Notes: generated from the sequence alone by a model not told the origin. A stretch of DNA of 64,000 nt from Pigmentiphaga sp. H8 (GCF_003854895.1 NZ_CP033966.1:5270001-5334000), one strand, 5' to 3'. Positions 1 to 8,958 are shown, counted from the stretch's first letter. Program-made: numbers and translations.

Positions 1-538
1 CGGCGGCGGCCAGCACCATGGGATTGCGCACGCCGTCGGGCGTGGGCGTGACCATGACGACTTCGGCCACGCCGGCCACCTTGGCCGGGATGGCATTCAT
101 CAGCAGCGACGACGGGTAGGCCGCCTTGCCGCCGGGCACGTACAGGCCCACGCGGTCGAGCGGGGTGACCTTCTGCCCCAGCACGGTGCCGTCGGGCTCG
201 GTATAGGTCCAGGTCTCGGCCCGCTGGCGCTCGTGGTAGACCCGGATGCGGTCGGCGGCGGCTTCCAGCGCGGCGCGCTGCTCGCGCGGCAGCGCCTCCA
301 GGGCCGCGACCCAGTCGGCGCGGGGGATGTCCAGTTCGCGGATGGACGCGGCCTGGACGCGGTCGAAGCGGCGGGTGTATTCCAGCACCGCGCCGTCGCC
401 GCGGGTGCGGACGTCCAGCAGGATGTCGGCCACGGCGCGTTCGATGGACGCGTCCTCGGACGCTTCGAAGGCCAGCAGCGCGTGCAGGCGGGTTCGGAAG
501 TCGTCGCTACGGGTATCGAGTCGGTTGATGAGGGACAT
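1..538 (-). CDS. hisD: Histidinol dehydrogenase, N-terminal part (cut by window edge)
   Basis: HisD oxidises L-histidinol to L-histidine in two NAD-dependent steps, the last reactions of histidine synthesis, in the cytoplasm. Only the first 179 codons are present, running off the left edge; the family is about 430 residues. The translation starts MSLINRLDTRSDDF and contains the conserved VGLYVPGGKAAYPSS segment near residue 130-145, typical of HisD. The ATG at 538 is the first in frame. It follows hisG by 133 bp on the same strand, the usual his-operon order in Bordetella relatives. No frameshift is seen in the visible part. Confidence 0.93.
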   Translation of the reverse strand, partial: MSLINRLDTRSDDFRTRLHALLAFEASEDASIERAVADILLDVRTRGDGAVLEYTRRFDRVQAASIRELDIPRADWVAALEALPREQRAALEAAADRIRVYHERQRAETWTYTEPDGTVLGQKVTPLDRVGLYVPGGKAAYPSSLLMNAIPAKVAGVAEVVMVTPTPDGVRNPMVLAAA

Positions 539-671
539 ACGCTAGCTCTGCAAAATCGGTTTCCGGAAGGCAGCCCTGCCCCGCGCCGGCGGCGCGTGGC
601 GATGGACGATGCAGCCTCTGCATGGCGCGGCGGGCTGGCCGCGCGGCGAGCGCTCCGCGGATGCCGCCAGG

Positions 672-1361
672 TCAGGCCGGCATGGCCAGGCTGGCGCGCG
701 CGAAGGCGTCGATCAGAGGCTGCAACCGGTGTCGCCGGGTCTTCAGGGCCGCCTGGTTGACCACCAGGCGAGACGATATGTCCATGATATCTTCGACCGC
801 GACCAGGTTGTTGGCCCGCAATGTCCCACCGGTGGACACCAGGTCGACGATCACGTCGGCCAGCCCCACCAGCGGCGCGAGCTCCATCGACCCGTACAGC
901 TTGATCAGGTCGACGTGCACCCCTTTCGCGGCGAAATGCTCGCGCGCGGCCTGCACGTACTTGGTCGCCACGCGCAGGCGGGCGCCCTGGCGCACCGCGC
1001 TGGCGTAGTCGAAGCCCTCGGGCACGGCCACGCACAGCCGGCACTTGCCGATGCGCAGGTCCACGGGCTGGTACAGGCCGCCCGGATGCTGGGCCGCATG
1101 CTCGATCAACACGTCCTTGCCGGCCACCCCCAGGTCGGCGGCGCCGTACTGGACATAGGTGGGGACATCCGAGGCACGCACAATGATGATGCGCACGCCG
1201 GGGTCGCTGGTCGGCAGGATGAGCTTGCGGGACTTCTCCGGGTCCTCGACCACCGTGATGCCGGCCTCGGCCAGCAGGGGCATGGTCTCGGTGAAGATGC
1301 GGCCCTTGGACAGCGCCAGCGTGATAGGCGTGTTCGGGTCGGCCGGGGCGAAGGCGCTCAT
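672..1361 (-). CDS. hisG: ATP phosphoribosyltransferase, short form
   Basis: HisG condenses ATP and PRPP to phosphoribosyl-ATP, the committed and feedback-controlled step of histidine biosynthesis. The product is 229 residues: the short form that lacks the C-terminal regulatory domain and in other bacteria works as a complex with HisZ, which is not in this window. Early residues ITLALSKGRIF and the PRPP-loop-like DLVSTGGTLRANNL segment are characteristic. The ATG at 1361 overlaps the murA stop by 4 bp (ATGA), so translation is probably coupled to murA. It is followed by hisD. Confidence 0.95.
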   Translation of the reverse strand: MSAFAPADPNTPITLALSKGRIFTETMPLLAEAGITVVEDPEKSRKLILPTSDPGVRIIIVRASDVPTYVQYGAADLGVAGKDVLIEHAAQHPGGLYQPVDLRIGKCRLCVAVPEGFDYASAVRQGARLRVATKYVQAAREHFAAKGVHVDLIKLYGSMELAPLVGLADVIVDLVSTGGTLRANNLVAVEDIMDISSRLVVNQAALKTRRHRLQPLIDAFARASLAMPA

Positions 1362-2638
1362 CGTGCCTGCCCTCCGGACCCGCCCACGCGGCGGATATCG
1401 GCGCCCAGCTGCAGCAGCTTGCGCTCCATCTGCTCGTAGCCGCGGTCCAGGTGATAGATGCGGTCGATCGTGGTCTGGCCGTCGGCGACCAGGCCGGCGA
1501 TGACCAGGCTGGCCGAGGCGCGCAGGTCGGTCGCCATGACGGTGGCGCCCGACAGCCCCGCCACGCCCTTGACCACGGCGGTGTGGCCGTCGATCTCGAT
1601 GTCCGCTCCCAGCCGGCGCAGTTCCTGCACGTGCATGTAGCGGTTCTCGAAGATGGTCTCGGTGATGACCGCGGTTCCTTCCGCGATGGCATTCAGGGCC
1701 ATCAGCTGAGCCTGCATGTCGGTCGCGAAGCCGGGATATTCCAGGGTGCGGAAGCCCACCGCGCGCGGCCGGCCATTCATGCCCGCCTCGATCCAGTCGG
1801 GGCCGCACTCGATGGCCAGTCCGGCCTCGGCCAGCTTGTCCAGCGTGGCGCCCATGCTGGCCGGATCGGCGTTGCGCAGCACGACCTTTCCGCCCGCCGC
1901 GCCCACCGCGCACAGGAAGGTGCCGGCTTCGATGCGGTCCGGCATGACGCGGTGGGTGGCGCCGTGCAGCCGGGACACGCCCTCGATCACGATCCGGTCC
2001 GTGCCATGGCCGCTGATGCGAGCGCCCATCTTGATCAGCAATTCCGCCAGGTCGACGATCTCGGGCTCGCGCGCCGCGTTCTCGAGCACCGTCAACCCGT
2101 CGGCCAGCACGGCCGCCATCATCAGGTTCTCGGTGCCGGTCACCGTGATCATGTCGGTGCGGATGGTGGCGCCCTTCAGGCGCTTGGCCCGCGCCACGAC
2201 GAAGCCGTGCTCGATGCTGATCTCGGCCCCCATGGCCGCCAGCCCCTTGATGTGCTGGTCGATGGGACGCTGGCCGATGGCGCAGCCGCCGGGCAGGCTG
2301 ACCCGGGCCTCGCCGAAGCGCGCGACCAGCGGGCCCAGCACCAGGATCGACGCGCGCATGGTCTTGACCAGTTCGTACGGCGCTTCCAGCGACTCGACGC
2401 GGCTGGCGTCCAGCACCACCCGGTCGCCCGGCTGGCTGGCGCGCTCGGCCTTCGCGCCCAGTTGGCGCAGCAGGCGCAGCGTGGTGCCGATGTCGTTGAG
2501 CTGGGGCACGTTCTCGAGCGTGACCGGATCGGCGGTCAGCAGCGCGGCGCACAGGCAAGGCAGCGCGGCGTTCTTCGCGCCCGACACCTCGACTTCGCCG
2601 CGCAGGGGGCGGCCGCCGGTGATCTGCAGCTTATCCAT
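1358..2638 (-). CDS. murA: UDP-N-acetylglucosamine 1-carboxyvinyltransferase
   Basis: MurA transfers enolpyruvate from PEP to UDP-GlcNAc, the first committed step of peptidoglycan synthesis and the fosfomycin target. The 426-residue product has the usual length. The catalytic loop LPGGCAIGQRP carries the Cys (about residue 119) that fosfomycin alkylates, and SGAKNAALP with the PEP-binding Lys (residue 22) is near the N terminus. ATG at 2638 overlaps the preceding bolA stop by 1 bp (TGATG); a TTG one codon upstream is possible but unnecessary. The bolA-murA-hisG order is a conserved beta-proteobacterial arrangement. Confidence 0.97.
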   Translation of the reverse strand: MDKLQITGGRPLRGEVEVSGAKNAALPCLCAALLTADPVTLENVPQLNDIGTTLRLLRQLGAKAERASQPGDRVVLDASRVESLEAPYELVKTMRASILVLGPLVARFGEARVSLPGGCAIGQRPIDQHIKGLAAMGAEISIEHGFVVARAKRLKGATIRTDMITVTGTENLMMAAVLADGLTVLENAAREPEIVDLAELLIKMGARISGHGTDRIVIEGVSRLHGATHRVMPDRIEAGTFLCAVGAAGGKVVLRNADPASMGATLDKLAEAGLAIECGPDWIEAGMNGRPRAVGFRTLEYPGFATDMQAQLMALNAIAEGTAVITETIFENRYMHVQELRRLGADIEIDGHTAVVKGVAGLSGATVMATDLRASASLVIAGLVADGQTTIDRIYHLDRGYEQMERKLLQLGADIRRVGGSGGQAR

Positions 2639-2883
2639 CAATTGCCCGCCTTGAATTCCTGGGGAGTGAGGGTGCGCATCGACAAGGCATGGATTTCTTC
2701 CCGCATGCGTTCGCCCAGCGCGGCATAGACCAGCTGGTGCCGCGCGATGGGGCGCTTGCCCGCGAATTCGGCGCTGACGATGACCGCCTCGAAGTGCTGG
2801 CCGTCGCCCTGCACGTCGACATGTTCACAGGGCAGTCCGTCGACGATGTATTGCCGGACCTGCTCCGGAGTCGGAAGAGTCAT
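2638..2883 (-). CDS. BolA family protein (IbaG-like)
   Basis: A small BolA-fold protein of 81 residues. Family members bind monothiol glutaredoxins and [2Fe-2S] clusters and influence iron handling and envelope stress; the murA-adjacent version in E. coli is IbaG. The sequence has the BolA core: CEHVDVQGDGQHFEAVIVS with one Cys and a His, and the RHQLVYAALGERM helix. It lies 4 bp after the ABC permease stop and overlaps murA by 1 bp, so it is in the same transcription unit. Assignment to IbaG rather than BolA rests on its neighbour murA and its short length. Confidence 0.92.
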   Translation of the reverse strand: MTLPTPEQVRQYIVDGLPCEHVDVQGDGQHFEAVIVSAEFAGKRPIARHQLVYAALGERMREEIHALSMRTLTPQEFKAGN

Positions 2884-2887
2884 GCTT

Positions 2888-3745
2888 TCAGTAACGCAGT
2901 TTGTAGCCGGTGGACAACAGGCGCAGCGCGAACCCGGCCACCACCAGGAACGTCCCCGCGACCACCGCCAGGCTATGCCAGGGGGTGACGTCGGAGACTC
3001 CGAAAAATCCGTAGCGGAAGCCGTCTATGGTGTAGAAGATCGGGTTCCAGTGCGATACCGCCTGCCAGAACGGCGGCAGCGAATGCACGGAATAGAATAC
3101 CCCGGACAGAAAGGTTGCCGGCATGATCAGGAAGTTCTGGAAGGCCGCCATCTGGTCGAACTTCTCGGCCCAGATCCCGGCGATCAGCCCCAGCACCCCC
3201 ATGATGCCGCTACCCAGCACGGCGAACACCAGCATCCACAGCGGTTCGGCGAAATGCGGCGCGGCGAAGAACAGCGACACCGCGTAGATTCCCAGTCCGA
3301 CGAACAGGGCGCGCACGATGGCCGCCAGCACGTAGGCACAGAAGACTTCCCAGTGAGTCAGCGGCGGCAGCAGCATGAAGACCAGGTTACCGGTGACGCG
3401 GCTTTGCATCAGCGACGACGAGGAATTGGCGAACGCGTTCTGCAACATGCTCATCATCATGAGCCCGGGGATCAGGAAGGCCGTGTAGGGCACGGTGTCG
3501 TAGACCGTGACGCGGCCTTCCAGCACGTGGGCGAAGATCAGCAGGTACAGCACCGCCGTCATCACCGGCGCGCCCACGGTCTGGAACCCCACCTTCCAGA
3601 AGCGCAGCATTTCCTTGCAGAACAGCGTCAGGAAGCCGGAGCCCGCGTTCAGGTTGGGTTGCAAGCCGACGAAACCCGACGGCTTGGCGGTCTCGGAACC
3701 GGTACTCGTGGTCGCGCCCTCGGGCGGCCGTGCGACAACGCTCAT
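2888..3745 (-). CDS. ABC-2 type transporter permease (YadH-like)
   Basis: Integral membrane subunit (285 residues) of an ABC-2 family exporter, with about six hydrophobic segments after a polar N-terminal stretch of some 40 residues. The family includes YadH and NodJ-like permeases that move lipids, polysaccharides or drugs outward. The conserved PATFLSGVFYSVHSLPPFWQ segment, residues about 215-235, is a family hallmark. The ATG overlaps the stop of the ATPase gene by 4 bp (ATGA), so the two make one transporter. The substrate is unknown; position inside the mla/murA block suggests an envelope role, which is inference only. Confidence 0.93.
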   Translation of the reverse strand: MSVVARPPEGATTSTGSETAKPSGFVGLQPNLNAGSGFLTLFCKEMLRFWKVGFQTVGAPVMTAVLYLLIFAHVLEGRVTVYDTVPYTAFLIPGLMMMSMLQNAFANSSSSLMQSRVTGNLVFMLLPPLTHWEVFCAYVLAAIVRALFVGLGIYAVSLFFAAPHFAEPLWMLVFAVLGSGIMGVLGLIAGIWAEKFDQMAAFQNFLIMPATFLSGVFYSVHSLPPFWQAVSHWNPIFYTIDGFRYGFFGVSDVTPWHSLAVVAGTFLVVAGFALRLLSTGYKLRY

Positions 3746-4731
3746 GCCGCCTTCTCCAGCGACGCCGAGGAGGAGCCCCCGTGCATGATGTTCAGGAAAG
3801 CATCTTCGAGGTCTGCCGGCAGCACTTCGATACCCTCGATGGCGCCGCCCGCCGTGCGCACCTGCGCCAGCAGGGACTCCAGCTCCGTGCTGGTGTCCAG
3901 GCGCAGCACCACCCGGTTACCCTGGCGCTGCACCAGCCGCTCGTCCAGCGCGCGGCTCTTGCCCGCGGGCCAGCCCGATGCCCCCATGTGCAGGACCAGG
4001 CGCGAGCCGCCAACCTTGGCCAGCAGCGCTCGCGTGGTGTCCAGCGCGACGATGCGGCCGGCCTTGAGCATGGCGATGCGGCCGCACAGCTCCTCGGCCT
4101 CTTCCAGATAGTGGGTGGTGAGCAGGATGGTGTGGCCCATGCGGTTCAGGCGCGAGATGAACTGCCACAGCGTGCGCCGCAGGTCCACGTCCACGCCGGC
4201 GGTGGGCTCGTCCAGCACGATCACCGGCGGCCGGTGCACCAGCGCCTGCGCCACCAGCACCCGCCGTTTCATGCCGCCCGACAGGGCGCGCATGTTGTCG
4301 TCGGCCTTGGAGGTCAGGCCCAGGTTTTCCAGGATCTCGTCGATCCAGGCGTCATTGTTGCGCAGCCCGAAATAGCCCGACTGGATACGCAGCGTCTCGC
4401 GCACGGTGAAGAACGGGTCGAACACCAGTTCCTGCGGCACCACGCCCAGCGCCCGCCGGGAGGCACGGAACTGCGACACGACGTCGTAGCCGCAGATGGA
4501 CACCTGGCCCGTGGTCGCGCGCGACAGCCCCGCCAGGATCGCGATCAGCGAGGTCTTGCCCGCGCCGTTCGGCCCCAGCAACCCGAAGAATTCGCCCTGG
4601 GCAATGTCCAGGCTGACATCGTTCAGCGCCTGGAACCCATCCACCGCCTGGCCAGCGCCCATGCGCCGCCACAGGCGGGTCTGCCTGGGGTACACCTTGG
4701 AAACATGCTCGATGCGAACGGCGGATGACAT
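3742..4731 (-). CDS. ABC transporter ATP-binding protein (YadG-like)
   Basis: The 329-residue ATPase partner of the adjacent permease. Walker A GPNGAGKT is at residues 53-60, the LSGGM signature at about 150-154, Walker B VIVLDEP at about 170-176, and a switch His in LLTTHYLEEAEE. An additional 90 residues follow the nucleotide-binding domain, common for drug/lipid exporter ATPases. The start at 4731 (MSSAVRIEHVSKVYP) matches family N termini; a longer reading frame upstream runs into a repetitive intergenic element and is not used. It sits where mlaB would be in the E. coli order, but is not a STAS protein. Confidence 0.94.
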   Translation of the reverse strand: MSSAVRIEHVSKVYPRQTRLWRRMGAGQAVDGFQALNDVSLDIAQGEFFGLLGPNGAGKTSLIAILAGLSRATTGQVSICGYDVVSQFRASRRALGVVPQELVFDPFFTVRETLRIQSGYFGLRNNDAWIDEILENLGLTSKADDNMRALSGGMKRRVLVAQALVHRPPVIVLDEPTAGVDVDLRRTLWQFISRLNRMGHTILLTTHYLEEAEELCGRIAMLKAGRIVALDTTRALLAKVGGSRLVLHMGASGWPAGKSRALDERLVQRQGNRVVLRLDTSTELESLLAQVRTAGGAIEGIEVLPADLEDAFLNIMHGGSSSASLEKAA

Positions 4732-4871
4732 GGCTTGATCAGAAAACACTACCGCGCCGGAAGGGCCTCGCAGCCCCCAAAAAGCGCAAATCCCGGCAAA
4801 CGCCGGGCAATCCCTCATTATAGAGGATGGGCAAGACGGGCACGAACACCCCTCCCTCCATCCTGTAGCGC

Positions 4872-4950
4872 CCCCCAGGATGCGGTGGATCCGGCTCCGC
4901 CGGTCCCCCCGCATCGCCCCCTGGGGGGCGCCCGAAGGGCGTAGGGGGGG
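4872..4950 (-). repeat. Dispersed intergenic repeat, copy R1
   Basis: On the minus strand this begins directly after the mlaC stop codon (TGA then CCCCCCCTACGCCC) and continues through a GC-rich stem region to GGGGGCGATGCGG and GGCGGAGCCGGATCC. About 47 of 48 bases of its distal part are the same as copy R2 at 17831-17908. It lies in the 219-bp gap between mlaC and the ATPase gene, where no coding sequence is visible. Function is unknown; it can form strong hairpins and may act as a terminator or mRNA stabiliser. Confidence 0.75.
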
Positions 4951-5616
4951 TCACCTAAACGCTGCGTTCCGCTCAGCCAGGGACTTGATCAGCCCATCGA
5001 CGCCGTTCTGGCCGATCTGCTGCGAGAACTGGTTGCGATAGTTCTCGATCAGCCACACGCCCAGGACGTTGACGTCGTAGATCTTCCAGCCCTGGCCCGC
5101 CTTCTCCATGCGATAGTCGACGGGAATGGGATCGCCGACCGGCTGCTTGATCACGGTCTTCACCACCACGTCGGTAGCGTCGGCCGGATAGTGCGAGGGA
5201 CGCAACTCCACGGCGGTCTGCTGCTTCACGGACGAGACCGCGCCGCTATAGGTGCGCACCAGCGTGGTGCGGAATTCCTTGACCAGCGCCTTCTGCTGCT
5301 CGGGCGTCGCCTGGCGCCAGTAGCGGCCGGCGGCCAGCCGCGTCGTCTTCTCGAAGTCGACGTAGGGCAGGATCTTCTGGTCCACCAGTTGCAGCAGGCG
5401 CTGCGGGCTGCCGGACTGCACCGAGGGATCAGCCTTGATGGCGGTCAGGACTTCGCCCGTGACCTGCTGGATCAGCGATTCGGGCGAGCCGGCGCCCTGC
5501 GCCCGGGCAGCCTGCATGCCGCCGATGGCCAGCACCATGCCGGCGGCCAGCGCCGCCAGCCAGTTCAGGATCCGGGGCGTGGCCGCCGCCGGCATCGTCA
5601 TGTCTTGCGAAATCAT
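4951..5616 (-). CDS. mlaC: Periplasmic phospholipid-binding protein of the Mla pathway
   Basis: MlaC (Ttg2D-like) shuttles phospholipids between the outer-membrane MlaA complex and the inner-membrane MlaFED complex. The product is 221 residues with a cleavable signal peptide (hydrophobic LAALAAGMVLAIGG, cleavage near AARAQG, about residue 40). The conserved VDFEKTTRLAAGRYWRQAT and VYDVNVLGVWLIENYR-like segments of the family are present. ATG at 5616 has an AAGGA ribosome site 5 bp upstream. It follows mlaA by 8 bp. Its stop codon is immediately followed by repeat R1. Confidence 0.94.
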   Translation of the reverse strand: MISQDMTMPAAATPRILNWLAALAAGMVLAIGGMQAARAQGAGSPESLIQQVTGEVLTAIKADPSVQSGSPQRLLQLVDQKILPYVDFEKTTRLAAGRYWRQATPEQQKALVKEFRTTLVRTYSGAVSSVKQQTAVELRPSHYPADATDVVVKTVIKQPVGDPIPVDYRMEKAGQGWKIYDVNVLGVWLIENYRNQFSQQIGQNGVDGLIKSLAERNAAFR

Positions 5617-5624
5617 GGAAATCC

Positions 5625-6410
5625 TTACTTTTTCTGCGTACCCGACGCCGGGGCGGGCGCCGCGGCATCGTCATCGTCGTCGTAGTTGGGCAGCGAGTAA
5701 TCCGGCAGGGCGCCTTCCGCGCCATTGGCGCCGCGGATCAGGCTGGCGCGTCGCTGCAGGTAGGCATCCCGGGTGAAGGTATACGGATCCAGCGCGACCT
5801 GGTCGAGCAGGTTGCCCACCTCGAGCAGGTTGGCGCGCGCGTTCACGACCCGCAGGCCATAGACGCTATTGCGCACGGGCACGTTGTCGATGTTGCTGAC
5901 CGCGACCGGATCGGCCAGGAAGTCCACCGCCGTGCCGCCCGCGTCGCGGACGGTGCTGGGGCCCAGCAGCGGCAGCACCAGGTACGGGCCGGAACCGACG
6001 CCCCAGACACCCAGGGTCTGGCCGAAATCGGCCTTGTTGCGAGGCAGGCCGTTCTGCGTGGCGAGATCGAAACAGCCGAACACGCCCATGGTGGTGTTCA
6101 GCAACACGCGGAAGGAAGTGTTGATGCCATCCGGTGCCCGGTTCTGCAGGAAGCTGTTGATGGCCGACATCACGTCGCCCACGTTGGCGAACATGTTGCG
6201 CACGCAGCTGCGCACCGGCGACGGCACCACGTCCACGTAGCCCTGAGCCACCGGCTTGAGCACGGCACGGTCGACCGTATCGTTGAACTTGTACATGCTG
6301 CGGTTGAATCCCTCCAGGGGATCCCGCGGGTCGGCCGGCCGCCCTTCCGGTGCGGTGGCACAGCCCGCCAGCCCTGCGGCCAGCATCACTGCCAGGATTT
6401 TCTTATTCAT
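5625..6410 (-). CDS. mlaA: Outer-membrane lipoprotein MlaA (VacJ)
   Basis: MlaA removes mislocalised phospholipids from the outer leaflet of the outer membrane and hands them to MlaC. The 261-residue product begins with a lipoprotein signal whose lipobox LAGC puts the lipidated Cys at residue 17. The DPLEGFNRSMYKFND segment just after it is a signature of the VacJ family. The C terminus is an acidic DDDDD run followed by an Ala/Pro tail. In E. coli mlaA is unlinked; here it is inside the operon between mlaD and mlaC, as is common in beta-proteobacteria. Confidence 0.95.
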   Translation of the reverse strand: MNKKILAVMLAAGLAGCATAPEGRPADPRDPLEGFNRSMYKFNDTVDRAVLKPVAQGYVDVVPSPVRSCVRNMFANVGDVMSAINSFLQNRAPDGINTSFRVLLNTTMGVFGCFDLATQNGLPRNKADFGQTLGVWGVGSGPYLVLPLLGPSTVRDAGGTAVDFLADPVAVSNIDNVPVRNSVYGLRVVNARANLLEVGNLLDQVALDPYTFTRDAYLQRRASLIRGANGAEGALPDYSLPNYDDDDDAAAPAPASGTQKK

Positions 6411-6426
6411 TTTCTTACACTCGTCG

Positions 6427-6945
6427 TCATTTCGCGGCGGGTTCTGCCGAGCCCGCGGAACCGCCTTCCGCCGGCTTGCTGTTACCGCCCTCGGCAGCCT
6501 TGCTGTAGAGGAACTGGCTGATCAGATTCTCCAGCACGACCGCGCTCTGGGTATAGCGGATCTTGTCGCCGGCGGTGAAATTCTTGTCGTCGCCACCCGG
6601 CTCGATGCCAATGTACTGCTCGCCCAAGAGGCCCGAGGTCAGGATCTTGGCGGACGAATCGGTGGGAAACAGGTAGCGCGCATCCAGGTCCAGCGTCACC
6701 ACTCCCTGGAACATCTTGTCGTCGAACGCGATGCTGGACACCCGCCCCACGACCACGCCGGCGCTCTTGACCGCCGCGCGGGGCTTGAGCCCCCCGATGT
6801 TGTCGAAATTGGCCGTTACCGCATAGGTCTTGCCCACCGACAGCACGCTTAGCAGGTTGCCTGCCTTCAGCGCCAGGAAGACCAGGGCGAGCGCGCCCAC
6901 CAGCACGAATATTCCCACCCAGAGATCGACTTTTTCTCGCGACAT
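6427..6945 (-). CDS. mlaD: Mla transporter substrate-binding subunit (MCE domain)
   Basis: MlaD is the inner-membrane-anchored MCE-domain protein that forms a hexameric ring on the MlaFEDB complex and takes lipids from or gives them to MlaC. The product is 172 residues with one N-terminal transmembrane segment (about residues 8-28) and a single MCE domain (NIGGLKPRAAVKSAGVVVGRV). ATG at 6945 is preferred because GGAGG lies 8 bp upstream; a GTG 27 bp earlier lacks such a site. The C-terminal 20 residues are low-complexity Gly/Ala/Glu. Confidence 0.95.
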   Translation of the reverse strand: MSREKVDLWVGIFVLVGALALVFLALKAGNLLSVLSVGKTYAVTANFDNIGGLKPRAAVKSAGVVVGRVSSIAFDDKMFQGVVTLDLDARYLFPTDSSAKILTSGLLGEQYIGIEPGGDDKNFTAGDKIRYTQSAVVLENLISQFLYSKAAEGGNSKPAEGGSAGSAEPAAK

Positions 6946-7029
6946 CTCGTATTCCTCCGGTACCTCGCCCACGGCGGGTCCCTAGCCAATTGCTTGCAGC
7001 GGCCGCCCGGCGGGCGCCGCGTCACGTTT

Positions 7030-7815
7030 TCAGTTGCCGAACATCCAGGCCGTCAGCAGGAAGTCCAGGCCCAGCACCGCCAGCGACCCGGCGACCACGG
7101 TACGCGTGGTCGCGCGCGACACGCCCTCGGGCGTGGCCTTGGCGTAATAGCCCTGGTAGAGCGCAATCAGCGTAACCGCCACGCCGAAGACGACGCTCTT
7201 GAGCACGCCGTTGCCCACGTCCTTCCAGACGTCGACGCCGTTCTGCATCTGCGACCAGAAAGCGCCGTCGTCCACGCCGATGAGCAGCACGCCCACGCCC
7301 CAGCCACCCAGGATACCGACCGCCGAGAACACCGCGGCCAGCAGCGGCATGGCGATCACGCCGCCCCAGAAGCGCGGCGCCAGCACCCGGCGCACGGGAT
7401 CCACGGCCATGACTTCCATGGCCGACAGTTGCTCGCCTGCCTTCATCAGGCCGATCTCGGCGGTAAGCGAGGTCCCGGCCCGGCCGGCGAACAGCAGCGC
7501 GGTCACGACCGGCCCCAATTCACGCACCAGGCTGAGCGCGACCAGCAGGCCCAGCGCCTGTTCGGAGCCGTAGCGATTCAGGGTGTAGTAGCCCTGCAAC
7601 CCCAATACGAAGCCGACGAACAGGCCCGATACGGCGATGATCACCAGCGAATAGTTGCCGATGAAGTGGATTTGCTGCACCACCAGCCGCGGACGGCGCA
7701 GCGCGGTGCCGCTCTTGAACAGCAATTCGACGAAAAACCGGGCAAAGGTGCCCAGGCCGACCAGCGATGCGCGCGTACCGGCGCCCACCGAGATCAGGAA
7801 ACGGGTCAGGGCCAT
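7030..7815 (-). CDS. mlaE: Mla transporter permease
   Basis: MlaE is the inner-membrane permease of the phospholipid ABC transporter. The 261-residue product has the usual family length, with five or six hydrophobic segments and the conserved SLVRELGPVVTALLFAGRAG block around residues 95-115, followed by EIGLMKAGEQLSAMEVM, the region that contacts the ATPase. Its ATG overlaps the mlaF stop by 1 bp (TGATG), so translation is coupled. An 84-bp gap separates it from mlaD. Confidence 0.96.
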   Translation of the reverse strand: MALTRFLISVGAGTRASLVGLGTFARFFVELLFKSGTALRRPRLVVQQIHFIGNYSLVIIAVSGLFVGFVLGLQGYYTLNRYGSEQALGLLVALSLVRELGPVVTALLFAGRAGTSLTAEIGLMKAGEQLSAMEVMAVDPVRRVLAPRFWGGVIAMPLLAAVFSAVGILGGWGVGVLLIGVDDGAFWSQMQNGVDVWKDVGNGVLKSVVFGVAVTLIALYQGYYAKATPEGVSRATTRTVVAGSLAVLGLDFLLTAWMFGN

Positions 7816-8657
7816 CAGCGCACCCTCCGCTGGCGCTCGAGCCAGGCCTGGTAGGCAGGCGTCTCGGGATACTGGAAAGCCACCGGACCGTCGGGCTCGC
7901 CGTGGAGGAACTGGTGCACGAACGGATCCTGCGACGCGGACAGCTCGGCCGGCGTGCCGGAGGCGACGATGGTGCCGCGCCCCAGCAGATAGACCTGGTC
8001 GGTGATGTGGAAGGATTCCTGCACGTCGTGCGTGATCAGCACCGAGGCGCAGCCCAGCCGGTCGGTCATGGTCCGGATCAGCTGGGCGGTCACGCCCATG
8101 GAAATGGGATCCAGGCCGGCGAAGGGCTCGTCATACAGGATCAACTCGGGCTCCAGCACCACGGCCCGCGCCAGCGCGACCCGGCGCGCCATGCCGCCCG
8201 AGATTTCCGAGGTGCGCAGGAAGGCGGCCGCCTTCAGGCCCACGGCGTCCAGCTTGGACAACACCCGCTCCAGGACTTCCTGCTCGGTCATGGACGTATG
8301 CTCGCGCAGCGGAAACGCCACGTTTTCATAGACGTCCAGATCCGTGAATAGCGCGCCCTGCTGGAACAGCACGCCCATGCGCTTGCGCAGGTCGAACAGG
8401 CGGTCGCCCGACGACTGGCCGATGTCTTCGCCCAGCACCAGCGCCTTGCCGGCCTGGGGCGGCAACTGGCCCGTGGCGGCGCGCAGCAGCGTGGTCTTGC
8501 CCGACCCCGAGCCGCCCATGATGGCCACCACCTGCCCGCGGCGGACCTGCATGTCGACGTCCCGCAGGATGACACGGTCGCCATAGCCCACCGACAGGCC
8601 GTCGAAGGCTAGCGCCACATCGGTAGGGGAATGCGTAGATCGTGCCGAATCAGGCAT
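7815..8657 (-). CDS. mlaF: Mla transporter ATP-binding protein
   Basis: MlaF powers phospholipid movement by the MlaFED complex at the inner membrane. The 280-residue ATPase has Walker A GGSGSGKTT (residues 48-56), signature ISGGM (152-156) and Walker B LILYDEP (172-178), with the switch His in LITHDVQES. The C-terminal extension that in E. coli MlaF binds MlaB is present in some form, although no mlaB gene is found in this operon. It is the first gene of the long minus-strand unit that continues to hisD. Confidence 0.95.
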   Translation of the reverse strand: MPDSARSTHSPTDVALAFDGLSVGYGDRVILRDVDMQVRRGQVVAIMGGSGSGKTTLLRAATGQLPPQAGKALVLGEDIGQSSGDRLFDLRKRMGVLFQQGALFTDLDVYENVAFPLREHTSMTEQEVLERVLSKLDAVGLKAAAFLRTSEISGGMARRVALARAVVLEPELILYDEPFAGLDPISMGVTAQLIRTMTDRLGCASVLITHDVQESFHITDQVYLLGRGTIVASGTPAELSASQDPFVHQFLHGEPDGPVAFQYPETPAYQAWLERQRRVR

Positions 8658-8958
8658 GTAGAGGCAAGAAGAGTTGAAAAGATGGGCGTTGCTTGCAAAA
8701 AACCGGTGGGTTCGAGAGGAATCCAGCGAGGGATTCTAACAGCAGCACGCCTGGGCACCGTGCTAACCCTTAGGCAGCAGCGGGTTTTGTCCCCGGCTCA
8801 TGTACCGCGATTTGCCGGCGGCGCATGATCGTCCTGTCCATGGCGCGCCGGATCCCGGCCAGCATGGCCCATGGAAGAGTGAAGATTATGAACCACGGCG
8901 CCTCGCGCCGGTTTACGTTTTTTACAACAAACGCCCGGCTGGCCCGTATATCCCCATG
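8658..8958. other. Intergenic region upstream of mlaF
   Basis: About 300 bp between the mlaF start and the gltBD terminator. It must contain the promoter of the mla operon on the minus strand. No convincing coding sequence, hairpin or operator palindrome was recognised here. Confidence 0.5.

Noticed and set aside
4732..4950. mlaB gene remnant between mlaC and the ATPase gene
   Set aside because: No STAS-like frame of useful length exists; most of the region is repeat R1.
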